64,000 nt of DNA from Streptomyces sp. NBC_01298 (GCF_035978755.1 NZ_CP108414.1:2418001-2482000), one strand, 5' to 3'. Numbered from the stretch's first letter, positions 54,000 to 63,199 are shown. Program-made: numbers and translations. The notes: generated from the sequence alone by a model not told the origin.

Positions 54000-55144
54000 C
54001 GGGCGCCCGCGGTACGGATCGCGCGGGGTCCGGGCTTCCGGCCGAGCGGGTCGCGGACCTGAGTGGACCGGGTCCAGCCCGTCACCGTGCACGCATCCGG
54101 GGCCGCGATTTCCTCGGGCTCCGCCGCGGGCTCTGCGCCGAGAATGCCCTGTTCCGCGCACCAGGCGTCGTTGTAGACGGTCTCCAGGTAGCGGTGCGGT
54201 CCGTCGGGGAACACGGCTGCGATCCGGGTTCCGGGCGGCATGGTCCTTGCTGCCCATCCTGCGACGAGCGCGACCGCGCCCACGCTCCAGCCGCCCGAGG
54301 CGTAGTGCCTGCGGGCCAGGCGGCGGCAGGCCCATACCGCTTCGCCCGGGGCCACCCAGTGGACCTCGGCGAAGGCCTTGTAGTCGACGTTGGCGGGGTG
54401 AATGCTGGAGCCGAGCCCGCGCATCAGCCGCGGACCTGCGGGCTGGCCGAAGATCGCCGAGTTGATGGAGTCCACGCCGATCAGCCGAAGTCCGGGCGAG
54501 TGCTCCCGCAGTCCCGCCGCGATCCCGGCGGAGTGGCCGCCGGTGCCGACCGCCGTGACCAGGACATCGATCCGGCCCAGTTGCGCGATCAGCTCGGCGG
54601 CCAGCGGCCGGTAGGCGCCGACGTTGTCCGGGTTGCTGTACTGATCCGGGCAGTACGCGCCAGGAGCTGCGGTCAGGAGTTCGGCGACCCTCTCCCGGCG
54701 GGCCTCCTGCCAGCCGCCCGTCGGATGCGGAGTTTCGACCTGGTCGACGTACGCGCCGAGCGCCGTGAGCAGGCGGACCACGGCTGGCTCCATGCCCGGA
54801 TCGGAGACGACGGTGACCGGATGACCGTAGGTCAGCCCGGCCAGCGTCAGCCCGAGACCAAGGGTTCCGCTGGAGGACTCGACGATGGGCGCACCAGGCA
54901 GCAGATCGCCGCGCAGGCGTGCTTGGCGGACCATGTGGAGCCCCGGGCGGTCTTTGATGCCGCCGGGATTCGCGCCTTCGAGCTTGGCGAAGAAGCCGCG
55001 GCCGGGCGGGGCGAAGGGCTCGTCGATCCACAGGACCGGGGTGTTGCCGACCAGCTGTGCGGGCCGGCGGGCGATAACGGGCACCGGAGCGTGAGCTGCC
55101 GGGGAGAGCGGACCGAAGTCTTCGAGCAGGGGAAGGCGGTTCAT
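53996..55144 (-). CDS. Cysteine synthase/CBS-family PLP enzyme
   Basis: A 382-residue fold-type II PLP enzyme. PLP-binding Lys64 is in [10 protein letters not shown]. The substrate loop is SSSGTLG (90-96) instead of the SSGNTG of cysteine synthase, so the substrate may differ. [15 protein letters not shown] binds the cofactor phosphate. The C-terminal 60 residues ([13 protein letters not shown]) exceed the family core. It overlaps the MFS gene, suggesting a modified amino acid that is made and exported. Members of this group include enzymes that make 2,3-diaminopropionate or beta-substituted alanines. Confidence 0.82.
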   Translation of the reverse strand: MNRLPLLEDFGPLSPAAHAPVPVIARRPAQLVGNTPVLWIDEPFAPPGRGFFAKLEGANPGGIKDRPGLHMVRQARLRGDLLPGAPIVESSSGTLGLGLTLAGLTYGHPVTVVSDPGMEPAVVRLLTALGAYVDQVETPHPTGGWQEARRERVAELLTAAPGAYCPDQYSNPDNVGAYRPLAAELIAQLGRIDVLVTAVGTGGHSAGIAAGLREHSPGLRLIGVDSINSAIFGQPAGPRLMRGLGSSIHPANVDYKAFAEVHWVAPGEAVWACRRLARRHYASGGWSVGAVALVAGWAARTMPPGTRIAAVFPDGPHRYLETVYNDAWCAEQGILGAEPAAEPEEIAAPDACTVTGWTRSTQVRDPLGRKPGPRAIRTAGAR

Positions 55145-55274
55145 GTGCGTACGGCTCCTACACGCCGCCGGTGTACGGAGGCGCGGGGTAGGCAGGTCGA
55201 AAGGCGCGCGTGCACACCCCAGCCCTCCACACCCGGGACGATCACCGGTGGAGGTCAGGGGTGCGGGCGTGCTT

Positions 55275-55739
55275 CTACTGCCGCCAGACGCAGTTCAGCG
55301 CGAGATCGACCCCGCTGCCCGGCGGGCCGGCCTCACGTGAGGCCGCCCATCCGACCGCCAGGTCTGGACAGGGTTCATCGGGAATCGGGACGAGCACGAC
55401 TGCGGCCACCGCAGGCATCGCCACGGCCTTCGCTCCGTCAGAGCGCGGCCTGTCCACAGCGTGATCGATATGCTTTTCCGAGCCGTGCTGATGCGCAGGA
55501 CCCGAGGAGAACGCCGACAGGACCAGGCCCTGGCGAAGGTCATGCTGTGGACCGGCGGCCAGCACCGTGGTGTGCGGCCCCGCGAAAGCAGGGGTGTGTG
55601 CGCCCGCGGCCACATGCGCCGCGATCAGCAGAACGAGTGCGGGCAGAAGGACGTTGCGGGCCCGCCGCACTGCTTCCTGGGAAACCCGCCACCACCCGAT
55701 CACATCCCTCAAAGTAGTCGAGCGACTGCAAGGCGTCAC
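55275..55739 (-). CDS. Hypothetical exported protein
   Basis: A 154-residue protein without recognised domain. One hydrophobic segment (about 30-47, [20 protein letters not shown]) after an Arg-rich start suggests export, and the mature part has [10 protein letters not shown] and two Cys near the C-terminus (DEPCPD, LNCVWR). It precedes the cysteine-synthase-like gene by 130 bases in the same direction. Coding potential is moderate; a His-rich exported protein would fit the metal region. Confidence 0.5.
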   Translation of the reverse strand: MTPCSRSTTLRDVIGWWRVSQEAVRRARNVLLPALVLLIAAHVAAGAHTPAFAGPHTTVLAAGPQHDLRQGLVLSAFSSGPAHQHGSEKHIDHAVDRPRSDGAKAVAMPAVAAVVLVPIPDEPCPDLAVGWAASREAGPPGSGVDLALNCVWRQ

Positions 55740-55848
55740 GTTTCTGCGGGTCGGATACCCCCGTACGTGGGTAGGTCCAGCACGGGCATTGCCTGTCCCG
55801 TGTAGCCGTCGGCGGCTTCGTGGACCGCCGGGCTCGGCCCTCCAGACG

Positions 55849-55899
55849 CGATGCGAGGGGGCTGCGGCGGGGCGGGCCCGCCGCAGCCCCCTCGCATCG
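55849..55899. terminator. 23-bp perfect hairpin
   Basis: Arms 55849-55871 and 55877-55899, loop gcggg, nine bases after the broken membrane gene stop. It probably ended transcription of that gene. Confidence 0.85.
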
Positions 55900-55907
55900 G
55901 TGTCGGG

Positions 55908-56635
55908 TCAGTACGCGTGGCCGTCGCTGTGATCCGACTGCGGCGTCTTCGCGGTCGGCTTGGTGGCAGGCGTGACCCTCGCGCCGGGAGTGCTGCCCGT
56001 GGTGGGGGCATTGGTGGGGGCGTGGTCATCTGCGGCCGGCTGCTCCGCGGTGCCGTGGCTGTGCCCGCCGGCCGGAATGTCGTGCATCGAGGACGCGACC
56101 TGCCGTAGGCCGAGGAAGGCAAGGGCTGCGGCCACCATGACGGCCCGGCCGACGAGGCCGAAGATGCGCTGCCAGGGGTGTCGGCGGCTTCGATGACGTA
56201 GGCGATGGCGAGGAGGAGTCCGATGGGGGGCAAGGGCCGTTACCCGGTCGGGGAAGTCGTCGAAGTACTGAAGGCCGCAGCTGAGCATCCGATGCCGAAC
56301 GAGAGCATCAGGGAGGCGCCGATGACCACCATCATCCGCGAAGGCCCGGGGCGCTCGCGGGTGAGGAGGAACTCGTTGACGACGGTGGCGGCGAGGAAGA
56401 CCAGGACGCCGTAGAGGGCGATGCGGGCAGGGTCGAGCGGGTGGTGGACGACGGCGCCGCTGATCAGGCAAGCGCCGACGAAGTATCCGACGTAGCCGCG
56501 GTAGCGGGCGGCCAGTGAACGCTTGCGGGCCTGGTGTGAGCGTTGTTTGCGACGGGCGGCGCGTCCTTCGGCGGGCGCGGGCGGCCGGCTGTGGGTGGGC
56601 CGGGAGTCCAGGAGCTGGGGTGATGTCACGGGCAT
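55908..56635 (-). pseudogene. Frameshifted membrane protein of the copper region
   Basis: The N-terminal half (MPVTSPQLLDSRPTHS, then KRSLAARYRGYVGYFVGACL, VVHHPLDPARIALYGVLVFL, EFLLTRERPG) and the middle (MLSCGLQYFDDFPDRVTALA) lie in two frames, PIGLLLAIAYVIEAADT in a third, and the tail (WQRIFGLVGRAVMVAAALAF, GGHSHGTAEQ) back in the second. At least two frameshifts in 200 bases break it. The intact paralogue is at 62301-62960. Sequencing error is possible but two close shifts make decay likelier. Confidence 0.75.
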
Positions 56636-56788
56636 GTTCCTTCTGGTGGCATGCGTGGCTCATCGCGGGCGCGCGCCAGAGCAGGCGGCTGCTGGGCCAG
56701 GCGAAAGTGCAGGACTGATCGGGCAGAAATCCCGGGTCTACACCTGCTGCACCACGGAACGGCCGGTGCGGCGTTCAGCGCGGGCGGG

Positions 56789-57682
56789 TCAGTGTCCGGT
56801 GTTCGTGTGGCCCCCTTGGTGCACGGTGGTCCAGGTGCGGCCGCCGTCCTTGGATTCGTGGACGGCGTCGTTGCTGTCGGCGGCCAGGAGGTGGTCGGGG
56901 CCGGCCGCGGTCAGTACGGCACCCTGCACGCCGCCCGGGAGGCGGCCGCGTTCTTTCCAGGAGGTCCCGTCGCCACCGGAGAGGACCTTGCCGTCCGTGG
57001 TGAGGGCGATCAGCTGCCCGGGAGTCGGCAGCTCCACGGCGGCCAGGGCCGGTGCGCCGGGCACCGGCTGGAAGGTGGCGCCGCTGTCGGTGCTGTGCAG
57101 CAGCCCGTCGCGGCTGGTCGCCCATACCTCCTGTGGCGTCCCGGTGTGGGCGGCGAGGTCACCGGCCGGGATCTTCGCGCGCCGGTCCCACGTGGCGCCG
57201 GCGTCCTTGCTGGCCCAGACCTGTGAGGTCTGGCTGTCGAGGCCGTAGAGGATGGGGCCGGCCTGCTGGAGTGAGTGGAAGTCGGCTTTGCCTGCGGCGG
57301 AGACGGTGGTCCAGGTCTGTCCGGCGTCGGTGCTGCGGATCAGGCCCAGATGCGGTGAGGTCGCGGCGGGGTCGGTGGGTGAGGGGTGGCCGCTGGCGAG
57401 GAAGGTGCGCGGGCCGGTGACGGTGAAGCCCATCGTGTCCTGGTAGCGGTCGGCGATCCGTACGGCCCCGGTGGGGGTGAGGTGGAAGACGCCGAGGTGC
57501 CCGGCGGCGTAGAGGGTGCCGTCGGCCGGGTCGACGCCGAGACCGTGCAGGTGCCCGGTCCCCGGGTCAGGGTCGCTCGTGGCGCCGGCCTTGCCCTGTG
57601 CGGGCGTGGTGTCGGGACTCGAGCAGGCGGTCAGCAGCAGGGCGGCGGCCGTGAACGCGGCTATGCGGAAGCGGATGGTCAT
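56789..57682 (-). CDS. BNR-repeat (Asp-box) lipoprotein
   Basis: A 297-residue exported lipoprotein. The lipobox is LLLTAC (Cys20). The rest is a beta-propeller with Asp-box repeats, RSTDAGQTWTTV, ASKDAGATWDRR, HSTDSGATFQPV, and ESKDGGRTWTTV. The N-terminal GHLHGLGVDPADGTLYAAGH resembles the F510_1955-type glycosyl-hydrolase-like proteins common beside copper genes in Actinobacteria. ATG 57682 is the start. Function: unknown; the fold is clear. Confidence 0.8.
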   Translation of the reverse strand: MTIRFRIAAFTAAALLLTACSSPDTTPAQGKAGATSDPDPGTGHLHGLGVDPADGTLYAAGHLGVFHLTPTGAVRIADRYQDTMGFTVTGPRTFLASGHPSPTDPAATSPHLGLIRSTDAGQTWTTVSAAGKADFHSLQQAGPILYGLDSQTSQVWASKDAGATWDRRAKIPAGDLAAHTGTPQEVWATSRDGLLHSTDSGATFQPVPGAPALAAVELPTPGQLIALTTDGKVLSGGDGTSWKERGRLPGGVQGAVLTAAGPDHLLAADSNDAVHESKDGGRTWTTVHQGGHTNTGH

Positions 57683-57727
57683 GGGTGAGGTCCAGAGCGC
57701 TTGAAGGGGAAGAAGGGCTGGCCTGCC

Positions 57728-57763
57728 CGGGTGCGGGCAGCCGTGGCCGGCTGCCCGCACCCG
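57728..57763. terminator. Terminator after the DUF305 gene
   Basis: Perfect 15-bp stem cgggtgcgggcagcc/ggctgcccgcacccg with a 6-base loop, 17 bases beyond the DUF305 stop. Confidence 0.8.
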
Positions 57764-57780
57764 AGGGGTGCTGATGCGGC

Positions 57781-58407
57781 TCAGCTCTTGCCGAGGAGGG
57801 TGTTCATCCGGTCGATCTCCGCGCTCTGGGAGGTGATGATCTGACCGGCCATGTCCTTGGCGGGCTGGTAGGCGCCGTCGGCCTGCTCGGTCTTGGCCAT
57901 GGTGACGGCGCCTTCGTGGTGCTTGACCATCATCGTCAGGAAGGCGGTGTCGAACGCCTTGCCCGAGGCAGCTTCCAGCTGCTTCATTTCCTCGTCGGTC
58001 ATCATCCCGGACATGTCGTGCCCGCCGTGGCCGGCGTCCTCGGCCGGGACCTGCTCGCCCCAGGAGGTCAGCCAGCCGGAGAGGGTCTTGATCTCCGGGT
58101 CCTGGGCCTTCTTGATCTCGTCGGCCAGCTTCTTGACCTCGGCCGACTCGGCGCGCGTCGCGGCGAGGTCGGCCATCTCGACGGCCTGACGGTGGTGGGG
58201 GATCATCCCCTGCGCGAACGCGGTGTCGGCGGCGTTGTGGTCACCCTGCTGCGCGGGGGCGGAGGCGGACGGGGAGGCGGTGTTGTGCCCGTTGTGGGCC
58301 GAGCCGCTGTCATCGCCGTTGCCGCCGCAGGCGGCGAGGACGAGGGCGGCGGTGGCGGCCGCGGCCACGGCGGTGGCGCGGCGGATCAGGGAACGCTTGG
58401 TGCTCAT
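57781..58407 (-). CDS. DUF305 lipoprotein, copper-region
   Basis: A 208-residue lipoprotein (lipobox VLAAC, Cys27) with a two-fold DUF305 helical domain: FAQGMIPHHRQAVEMADLA and FLTMMVKHHEGAVTMAKTE each carry the HH pair and Met residues that fit metal binding. Between them is GHGGHDMSGMMTDEEM, Met/His-rich. AGGAGTT precedes ATG 58407. Its family is common near copper resistance genes. It may bind copper on the outer face of the membrane. Confidence 0.85.
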   Translation of the reverse strand: MSTKRSLIRRATAVAAAATAALVLAACGGNGDDSGSAHNGHNTASPSASAPAQQGDHNAADTAFAQGMIPHHRQAVEMADLAATRAESAEVKKLADEIKKAQDPEIKTLSGWLTSWGEQVPAEDAGHGGHDMSGMMTDEEMKQLEAASGKAFDTAFLTMMVKHHEGAVTMAKTEQADGAYQPAKDMAGQIITSQSAEIDRMNTLLGKS

Positions 58408-58508
58408 GGTGCAACTCCTGTTGTGGGGCACGCGCGTCTGCGGGCGTGCGGAAGTAGGGCGGGCCGGGGGCTGGCCGGCTCTCTGGGGCCGGGCATGCCA
58501 GGACCGCC

Positions 58509-58949
58509 CTATATGCGCAGGAGTTGCAGTTCGCTCAGTGACGGCGGTGCCCGTCCGCAGGCGGTGGCGCCGGGGATGACCCCGTGCGCGAGGACCGCCT
58601 GGGCTTGCACGTGGCCGGGCAGGACCGCGGGCGCGGGCAGAACCGGGGCTCCGGCCGTGCCAGTGGCGGCGCACGTCGCATCGGCGTGCTCCGCGTGCCC
58701 GCTGCCTCCACTGCCTGCCGGATCGTCGGCATGGACGCACCCGGCGTTGCAGAGAGCCTCTGATGCGGCCGCCCGCTCGTGGCCCGCGGCCGACGCGTGG
58801 TGGGAAGTGGCCGCCGCGTGCGCGGCGGACGCCATGGGGGCGGGCCCCAGGCCGTGCATGGCCACCAGCCCCGCCAGTACGACCAGGACGAGGAGCAGGT
58901 AGCAGCGCAGCCCGAAGGGCTTCACCGCTCGCACCACCTGACCGTCCAT
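58509..58949 (-). CDS. DUF6153 protein
   Basis: A 146-residue protein with a signal/transmembrane helix (about 15-37, RCYLLLVLVVLAGLVAMHGL), several Cys and His (CNAGCVHADD, HAEHADATC), and the family end GRAPPSLSELQLLRI. DUF6153 proteins are found by DUF305 genes in Streptomyces copper regions. Start ATG 58949. Divergent from the second MFS exporter; the promoter region between them has two CsoR boxes that can serve both. Confidence 0.8.
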   Translation of the reverse strand: MDGQVVRAVKPFGLRCYLLLVLVVLAGLVAMHGLGPAPMASAAHAAATSHHASAAGHERAAASEALCNAGCVHADDPAGSGGSGHAEHADATCAATGTAGAPVLPAPAVLPGHVQAQAVLAHGVIPGATACGRAPPSLSELQLLRI

Positions 58950-59016
58950 GTCCGCATCGTAAGCGGCCCCCTCCGCAGGCGGCGAGGCGAGGGCCGGACG
59001 ACTACCCATTGAGGAA

Positions 59017-59031
59017 TACCCCTAGGGGGTA
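59017..59031. promoter_or_regulatory. CsoR box, left, between DUF6153 and MFS copy 2
   Basis: TACCCCTAGGGGGTA, identical to the boxes at 52475 and 60837. It lies 67 bases before the DUF6153 start. Confidence 0.8.
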
Positions 59032-59054
59032 TACCGTTCGGGCAATCGAAGTCA

Positions 59055-59069
59055 TACCCCCCAGGGGTA
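59055..59069. promoter_or_regulatory. CsoR box, right, before MFS copy 2
   Basis: TACCCCCCAGGGGTA, 29 bases before the MFS start codon, 38 bases from the left box, nearly the layout of MFS copy 1. Confidence 0.75.
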
Positions 59070-59098
59070 TGAGGGGAATCTGTCTTTGGGGAGCGGTC

Positions 59099-60745
59099 AT
59101 GGAAGCCGTCAATCCGCGTCGCTGGTGGGCCTTCGGGGTGCTCGCCGCCGCACAGTTCATGGTGATCATGGACACGTCGATCATCGGCGTGGCGCTGCCG
59201 GAGATGCAGCGCGACCTGGGGTTCTCCCAGGGTGATCTGCAGTGGGTGTTCAACGCCTACGTCATCGCCTTCGGCGGACTGCTCCTGCTGGGTGGCCGCC
59301 TCTCCGACCTGCTGGGAGCCCGGAAGGTGTTCGTGGCCGGCTGGGGCGTCCTGATCGCCGGCTCCGTCGTGGCCGCCGCCGCGCAGAGCGCGTGGGCGGA
59401 GGTCGCAGGCCGGGCCGTGCAAGGGGTGGGCGGCGCACTGATCGCACCCGCCTCGATGACCCTGCTGATGATGCTCTTCGGCCACAACCCCAAGGAGCTG
59501 GGTAAGGCCCTGGCCCTGTACGGCGCCGCCGCTCCGGCCGGCGGCACCGCCGGCGTCTTCCTCGGCGGGGTGTTCACCGAGTGGGCCAGCTGGCCATGGG
59601 TGTTCATCATCTACATCCCGATCGGCATCGCCACCCTGCTCGCCACCGGCCTGCTGCCGGCCGTTGCCGCCCGCCGCGGCGGCGGGGTCGACGTCCTGGG
59701 CGCCGCGGCCGTCACCGCGGGGCTCGCGCTCACCGTCTTCACCGTGGTCCGCGCCCCCGAGACCGGTTGGGGGAGCGCGCAGACGGTCCTTCAGCTGATC
59801 GCAGGCGCGGCCCTGCTGGCCGTGTTCGTCCTCATCCAGCGGTCCGCGAAGTCGCCGCTGATGCCGCTCGGCATCTGGCGCACCCCCGGTCTCGGCGTCT
59901 CCAACCTGGCGATGGCCCTGCTGGGAGCCGCCTGGATCCCGATGTGGTACTTCCTCAACCTCTACCTCCAGCAGGTCCTCGGCTACGGCGCCTTCGCCTC
60001 CGGAGCCGCCCTGCTGCCGATGACCGGCCTGCTGATGCTCTTCATGACCACCGCCAGCGCCCGCCTGCTCAGCCGCTTCGACCCCAAGCCGCTCATCACC
60101 GGCGGCCTGCTGGTCCTGGCCGCGGGCCTGGTGTGGCTCTCGGCCGCCCGCCCCACCGGCAGCTTCCTCGTCGACGTCCTGCCCGCCTCGCTCGTGGCAG
60201 CCCTCGGTATGGCCCTCGCCTACATCCCGACCTTGATGGCGGCCATGTCCGCCGCCCCGCAGGAGCAGGCCGGCCTCGCGTCGGGCATCGTCAACACCAC
60301 CTACCAGGTCGGCTCCGCCCTCGGCCTCGCTGCCCTGACCGCACTCGCCACCTCCCAGGGCGCGGGCGCACTCGGTGACCTGACCGCCCTCACCGACGGG
60401 TTCAGCGCAGCCTTCCTCGCCGCCGCCGGCCTCGCCGCCGCAGGCGCCCTGGCCACCGTGGGCCTCATGCGTGGCAAGCCGCAGAGCCCGCCAGTCGAAA
60501 CCGCCACTACCGAGGGGCCCCACAGCGTCAGCACGCCGGCAAGTGACCAGAGGGAAAGCGAGGGGGCCCGCCGATATCCATCGGCGGGCCTTCCCGGCGC
60601 AGAGGCAGCAGCGGAGGCCCTGTGTCGCTTGTGCGTCCGTAGCCAATGGCCTCTCCACTTAGGCATGGACCGCTTCGTCGTCCCCCAGGCACTGCTGCAC
60701 AAGCCCCGGCGCCTGTCCTCCGGCGACACCTCCGTACGCCCGTAG
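59099..60745 (+). CDS. MFS drug:H+ antiporter, DHA2 type (CsoR-boxed copy 2)
   Basis: A 548-residue exporter with the same helix pattern as copy 1 (VIMDTSIIGVALPEMQRDLG, LLGGRLSDLLGARKV, LASGIVNTTYQVGSALGLAA). It is about 70 residues longer at the C-terminus. The extension, after LMRGKPQSPPVE, has no transporter feature and runs through a perfect hairpin (60565-60590), so an original stop seems lost. ATG 59099 follows ggggagcg. It should be copper-induced by the two boxes upstream. The substrate is unknown. Confidence 0.88.
   Translation: MEAVNPRRWWAFGVLAAAQFMVIMDTSIIGVALPEMQRDLGFSQGDLQWVFNAYVIAFGGLLLLGGRLSDLLGARKVFVAGWGVLIAGSVVAAAAQSAWAEVAGRAVQGVGGALIAPASMTLLMMLFGHNPKELGKALALYGAAAPAGGTAGVFLGGVFTEWASWPWVFIIYIPIGIATLLATGLLPAVAARRGGGVDVLGAAAVTAGLALTVFTVVRAPETGWGSAQTVLQLIAGAALLAVFVLIQRSAKSPLMPLGIWRTPGLGVSNLAMALLGAAWIPMWYFLNLYLQQVLGYGAFASGAALLPMTGLLMLFMTTASARLLSRFDPKPLITGGLLVLAAGLVWLSAARPTGSFLVDVLPASLVAALGMALAYIPTLMAAMSAAPQEQAGLASGIVNTTYQVGSALGLAALTALATSQGAGALGDLTALTDGFSAAFLAAAGLAAAGALATVGLMRGKPQSPPVETATTEGPHSVSTPASDQRESEGARRYPSAGLPGAEAAAEALCRLCVRSQWPLHLGMDRFVVPQALLHKPRRLSSGDTSVRP
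60565..60590 (+). terminator. Hairpin inside the 3' end of MFS copy 2
   Basis: Perfect 11-bp stem ggcccgccgat/atcggcgggcc, loop atcc. It looks like the former terminator of the gene but lies within the present reading frame. Confidence 0.65.
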
Positions 60746-60836
60746 GCATGTCCCAGGGACTCCCCCGTTGACGCGACCGGAGGGTGCGGGCGTATCAGAG
60801 GCCCCAGATGCAGTGATCCCAATTACCTCTTGCGTA

Positions 60837-60851
60837 TACCCCTAGGGGGTA
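60837..60851. promoter_or_regulatory. CsoR box before DUF4396 gene
   Basis: TACCCCTAGGGGGTA, 62 bases before the DUF4396 start, in the -35/-10 region expected for its promoter. Confidence 0.8.
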
Positions 60852-60913
60852 TATCGTTATGGTGTGAGCCCGCGGGGGCGGGGTCACACTGGACGGGATT
60901 GGGGATGACGGTC

Positions 60914-61435
60914 ATGGATCACAGCGCACACCACACCAGCACCGCACACGACCACACCGCGCACCAGGCGCACGCCGGTCATGCCGGACACCAGATGGGC
61001 CCGGTCACCTGGGGTGCCGCCGCCAAAGCGACGCTGCACTGCCTGACCGGATGTGCGATCGGCGAGATCCTCGGCATGGTCATCGGTACCGCCCTGATGT
61101 GGGGCAACGTCCAGACGATGGTCCTGGCCATCACCCTCGCGTTCCTCTTCGGCTACTCCTTCACCCTGTTCGCAGTCCGTCGGGCCGGCCTCGACTGGAA
61201 GAGCGCCATCAAGGTCGCGCTGGCCGCCGACACCGTCTCGATCGCGGTGATGGAGCTCGTCGACAACGGCATCATCGCCCTGACGCCGGGAGCGATGGAC
61301 GCCCACCTGTCGGACGCGCTGTTCTGGACGGCACTCCTGGGCGGCTTCGCCGTCGCCTTCGTGATCACGACGCCGGTCAACAAGTGGATGATCGGCCGCG
61401 GCAAAGGCCACGCCGTCGTCCACGCCTACCACTGA
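60914..61435 (+). CDS. DUF4396 membrane protein
   Basis: A 173-residue integral membrane protein. The N-terminus is rich in His (HSAHHTSTAHDHTAHQAHAG). The core has KATLHCLTGCAIGEILGMVI (Cys pair), FLFGYSFTLFAVRRAG, and NKWMIGRGKGH, four helices. DUF4396 members are common next to copper ATPases. ATG 60914 has gggg nine bases before; ATG 60905 is an alternative. The CsoR box upstream makes copper control likely. A broken partial copy lies at 63044-63190. Confidence 0.82.
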   Translation: MDHSAHHTSTAHDHTAHQAHAGHAGHQMGPVTWGAAAKATLHCLTGCAIGEILGMVIGTALMWGNVQTMVLAITLAFLFGYSFTLFAVRRAGLDWKSAIKVALAADTVSIAVMELVDNGIIALTPGAMDAHLSDALFWTALLGGFAVAFVITTPVNKWMIGRGKGHAVVHAYH

Positions 61436-61786
61436 CCACAGCCGTACGGCACGGCGCCCGGTCGCACCCTCACGGTGCGACCGGGCGCGTCCGTGGTCAG
61501 GGGCGTGAGCTGGAGATGTACCCGGGGCTTGAAGGCAGCCGTCCCTGTCCCGGAGGCCGGACGCGCACGGCGCCCTGCCCTCGTACCGCTCGGCCCCGCC
61601 CGGCTGCTCCGGTCACGCCCACCGCGAGTACTGAACCTCTCGGAAGCCACGGGACCGACCAGCAGGGTGCAGCCCACGCTGTGGGACGCCGCGCAGTCGC
61701 GTCCACCTCCGGTGCTATCTTCCTCCCAGTCCGGGTGGGACCCCTGTTGGCATTCCCGCTACCAAGCTCTTCGATGGTCATGAGGC
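61436..61786. other. Intergenic region after DUF4396
   Basis: Holds the terminator at 61454-61488 and a stretch (61508-61527, agctggagatgtacccgggg) that recurs with two changes at 63252-63271, after the broken DUF4396 copy. No gene was recognised in the rest. Confidence 0.5.
61454..61488 (+). terminator. Terminator after DUF4396
   Basis: Perfect 15-bp stem gcgcccggtcgcacc/ggtgcgaccgggcgc, loop ctcac, 19 bases after the stop. Confidence 0.85.
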
Positions 61787-62215
61787 GTGATTTCAGGCAA
61801 GGTCCGTCGCGACCGTCACTCGGGAGCCTTGCTGCGGGCAACGCTCGTCGCGGTGGTGCTTGCCCTCTTCGCGATGCACGTCCTGGCCTCACATCAGCCA
61901 GATCACAGCGGGCACGCCGCCGCGTTCCCGCTCATCGACGCAGGGGACAAGGCTCAGCACGCGCACTCGGACGTCGCCCCCGGGCATGTCACCAGAACAC
62001 TGGCCAGCCCGGACGGTGAATCCCCCTGCGACCACGGCGGAGTCGGAGAGAGCTGTCTGGCGCTGCTGTGCATCGTGGCCGCCCTGTTCACATTCGCCAT
62101 CAGGCGCGGGGTCTCCAACCGCGTCCTCCAGCGTTGGGCAGCACGCGCGCGCCCTTGGATCAGCCGCACCGGCGACCCGCCGTGCCTTCACCGACTTTCG
62201 ATCCTGCGCTGCTGA
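61787..62215 (+). CDS. DUF6153-like exported protein
   Basis: A 142-residue protein with a helix at about 14-34 (GALLRATLVAVVLALFAMHV), His-rich next (HQPDHSGHAA, QHAHSDVAPGH), a second helix with CLALLCIVAALFTFAIRRGV, and the end DPPCLHRLSILRC. The layout is like DUF6153 proteins, which are grouped with copper genes, though the terminal motif differs. It starts with GTG. It is followed by the intact four-helix membrane protein. Confidence 0.65.
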   Translation: MISGKVRRDRHSGALLRATLVAVVLALFAMHVLASHQPDHSGHAAAFPLIDAGDKAQHAHSDVAPGHVTRTLASPDGESPCDHGGVGESCLALLCIVAALFTFAIRRGVSNRVLQRWAARARPWISRTGDPPCLHRLSILRC

Positions 62216-62300
62216 GAGCTGCATCCGTGGCGCCGCACCACTGGTGCCGGCGCGGCTTTTGCCTGCTCTCACCTACCAAGATCCGAAAGGCGTTACCCGC

Positions 62301-62960
62301 ATGACCACCGTTCTCGAGCCCGAGCGCCACCAGACTTCCCCCTCGGAACATCGCCGCCCCGCCTTCGACAAGAAGTCACTTCCGGCTCGCTACAGCGGCC
62401 AGATGCTCTACTTCCTGGGCGCCGCCCTCATCGCCGGCGCCGTCGTCCACTACCCGATCAATCCACCGCTGTACGCGATCATCTGCGGCGTCGGCGCCTT
62501 CGTATTCCTCCTCGGCACCATCGTCAACGAGTTCGTACTGGCCGACGAGCGTCCGGCGCTGCGCCAGGCCATCTCGCTGGTCGCCTTCTCCCTGCTGCTG
62601 TCCTTCGGTGTCGGCCTGGTCGGCGGCGGCATCCAGCACTTCGAGCAGTTCCCCGAGCGCAGCGCCTGGATGACCCCCGTCGGCCTGCTCATGTCGTACG
62701 TCGCGTTCGTCGCCAAGGACTCCAAGGGCCGCTGGCGGCACCTCGTCACCCCGTTCGCGGCCGGCGTCGTCGTCCTCGCGGCCCTCGCCTGGCTGGGCAT
62801 GACCGCCCTCGCCGGCACCATCAGCTCCGGCGGCGGCCACGACCACGGCTCCACGACCGGAACCCCTGCAAAGCCGGACCAGGCTCCCGTCGAGCAGGCC
62901 CCTCCGGCCAAGGCACCCTCCGCGCCGGCAGAGGATGGCCATACGTCCCATAGCCACTGA
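62301..62960 (+). CDS. Membrane protein of the copper region (intact copy)
   Basis: A 219-residue membrane protein of unknown function: three helices near 35-55, 60-78 and 90-108, a conserved GGGIQHFEQFPERSAWMTP, a fourth helix at about 155-173, and a His-rich tail (GGGHDHGSTTG, GHTSHSH). It is the complete version of the broken copies at 16042 and 55908. gaaagg stands before ATG 62301. It is likely to work with the neighbouring DUF4396, DUF6153 and copper storage proteins. Confidence 0.78.
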   Translation: MTTVLEPERHQTSPSEHRRPAFDKKSLPARYSGQMLYFLGAALIAGAVVHYPINPPLYAIICGVGAFVFLLGTIVNEFVLADERPALRQAISLVAFSLLLSFGVGLVGGGIQHFEQFPERSAWMTPVGLLMSYVAFVAKDSKGRWRHLVTPFAAGVVVLAALAWLGMTALAGTISSGGGHDHGSTTGTPAKPDQAPVEQAPPAKAPSAPAEDGHTSHSH

Positions 62961-63043
62961 CCCCGGTCCGGCCGGCACCTCGTAGCCGAGCCGGGCACTG
63001 CAGGGACGAGCGGCGTGACGGCTGCACCCGGTCGGACGGGCAG

Positions 63044-63190
63044 ATGCCCCCGGCCGCGCACGGTGATCGCCACACCGGAACGGTGCACGACCACGCCGTC
63101 GGCGAGGGCCACCATGGTCACGCGCCAGGAGGGGCGGTCTGGTCGGCGGCGGCGGCGAAGGCGATGCTGCACTGCCTGACCGCGCACCTC
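63044..63190 (+). pseudogene. DUF4396 fragment
   Basis: HAPGGAVWSAAAAKAMLHCL matches the DUF4396 N-terminus (WGAAAKATLHCLTG), after a His-rich lead (HGDRHTGTVHDHAVGEGHHG). The frame then goes into a terminator-like hairpin and non-homologous sequence, so the rest of the gene is gone. The following bases match the sequence after the intact DUF4396 gene, as if an internal part of a duplicate had been deleted. Confidence 0.6.
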
Positions 63191-63199
63191 TCGCCGGAC

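Noticed and set aside
54000..55031. Upstream extension of the MFS frame at 52740
   Set aside because: It is antisense-frame reading within the cysteine-synthase-like gene; the transporter similarity starts at GTG 53999.
55756..55773. TACCC-N8-GGGTA before the hypothetical exported protein
   Set aside because: It resembles a CsoR box, but the spacer is 8 rather than 5 as in all others, so I do not count it.
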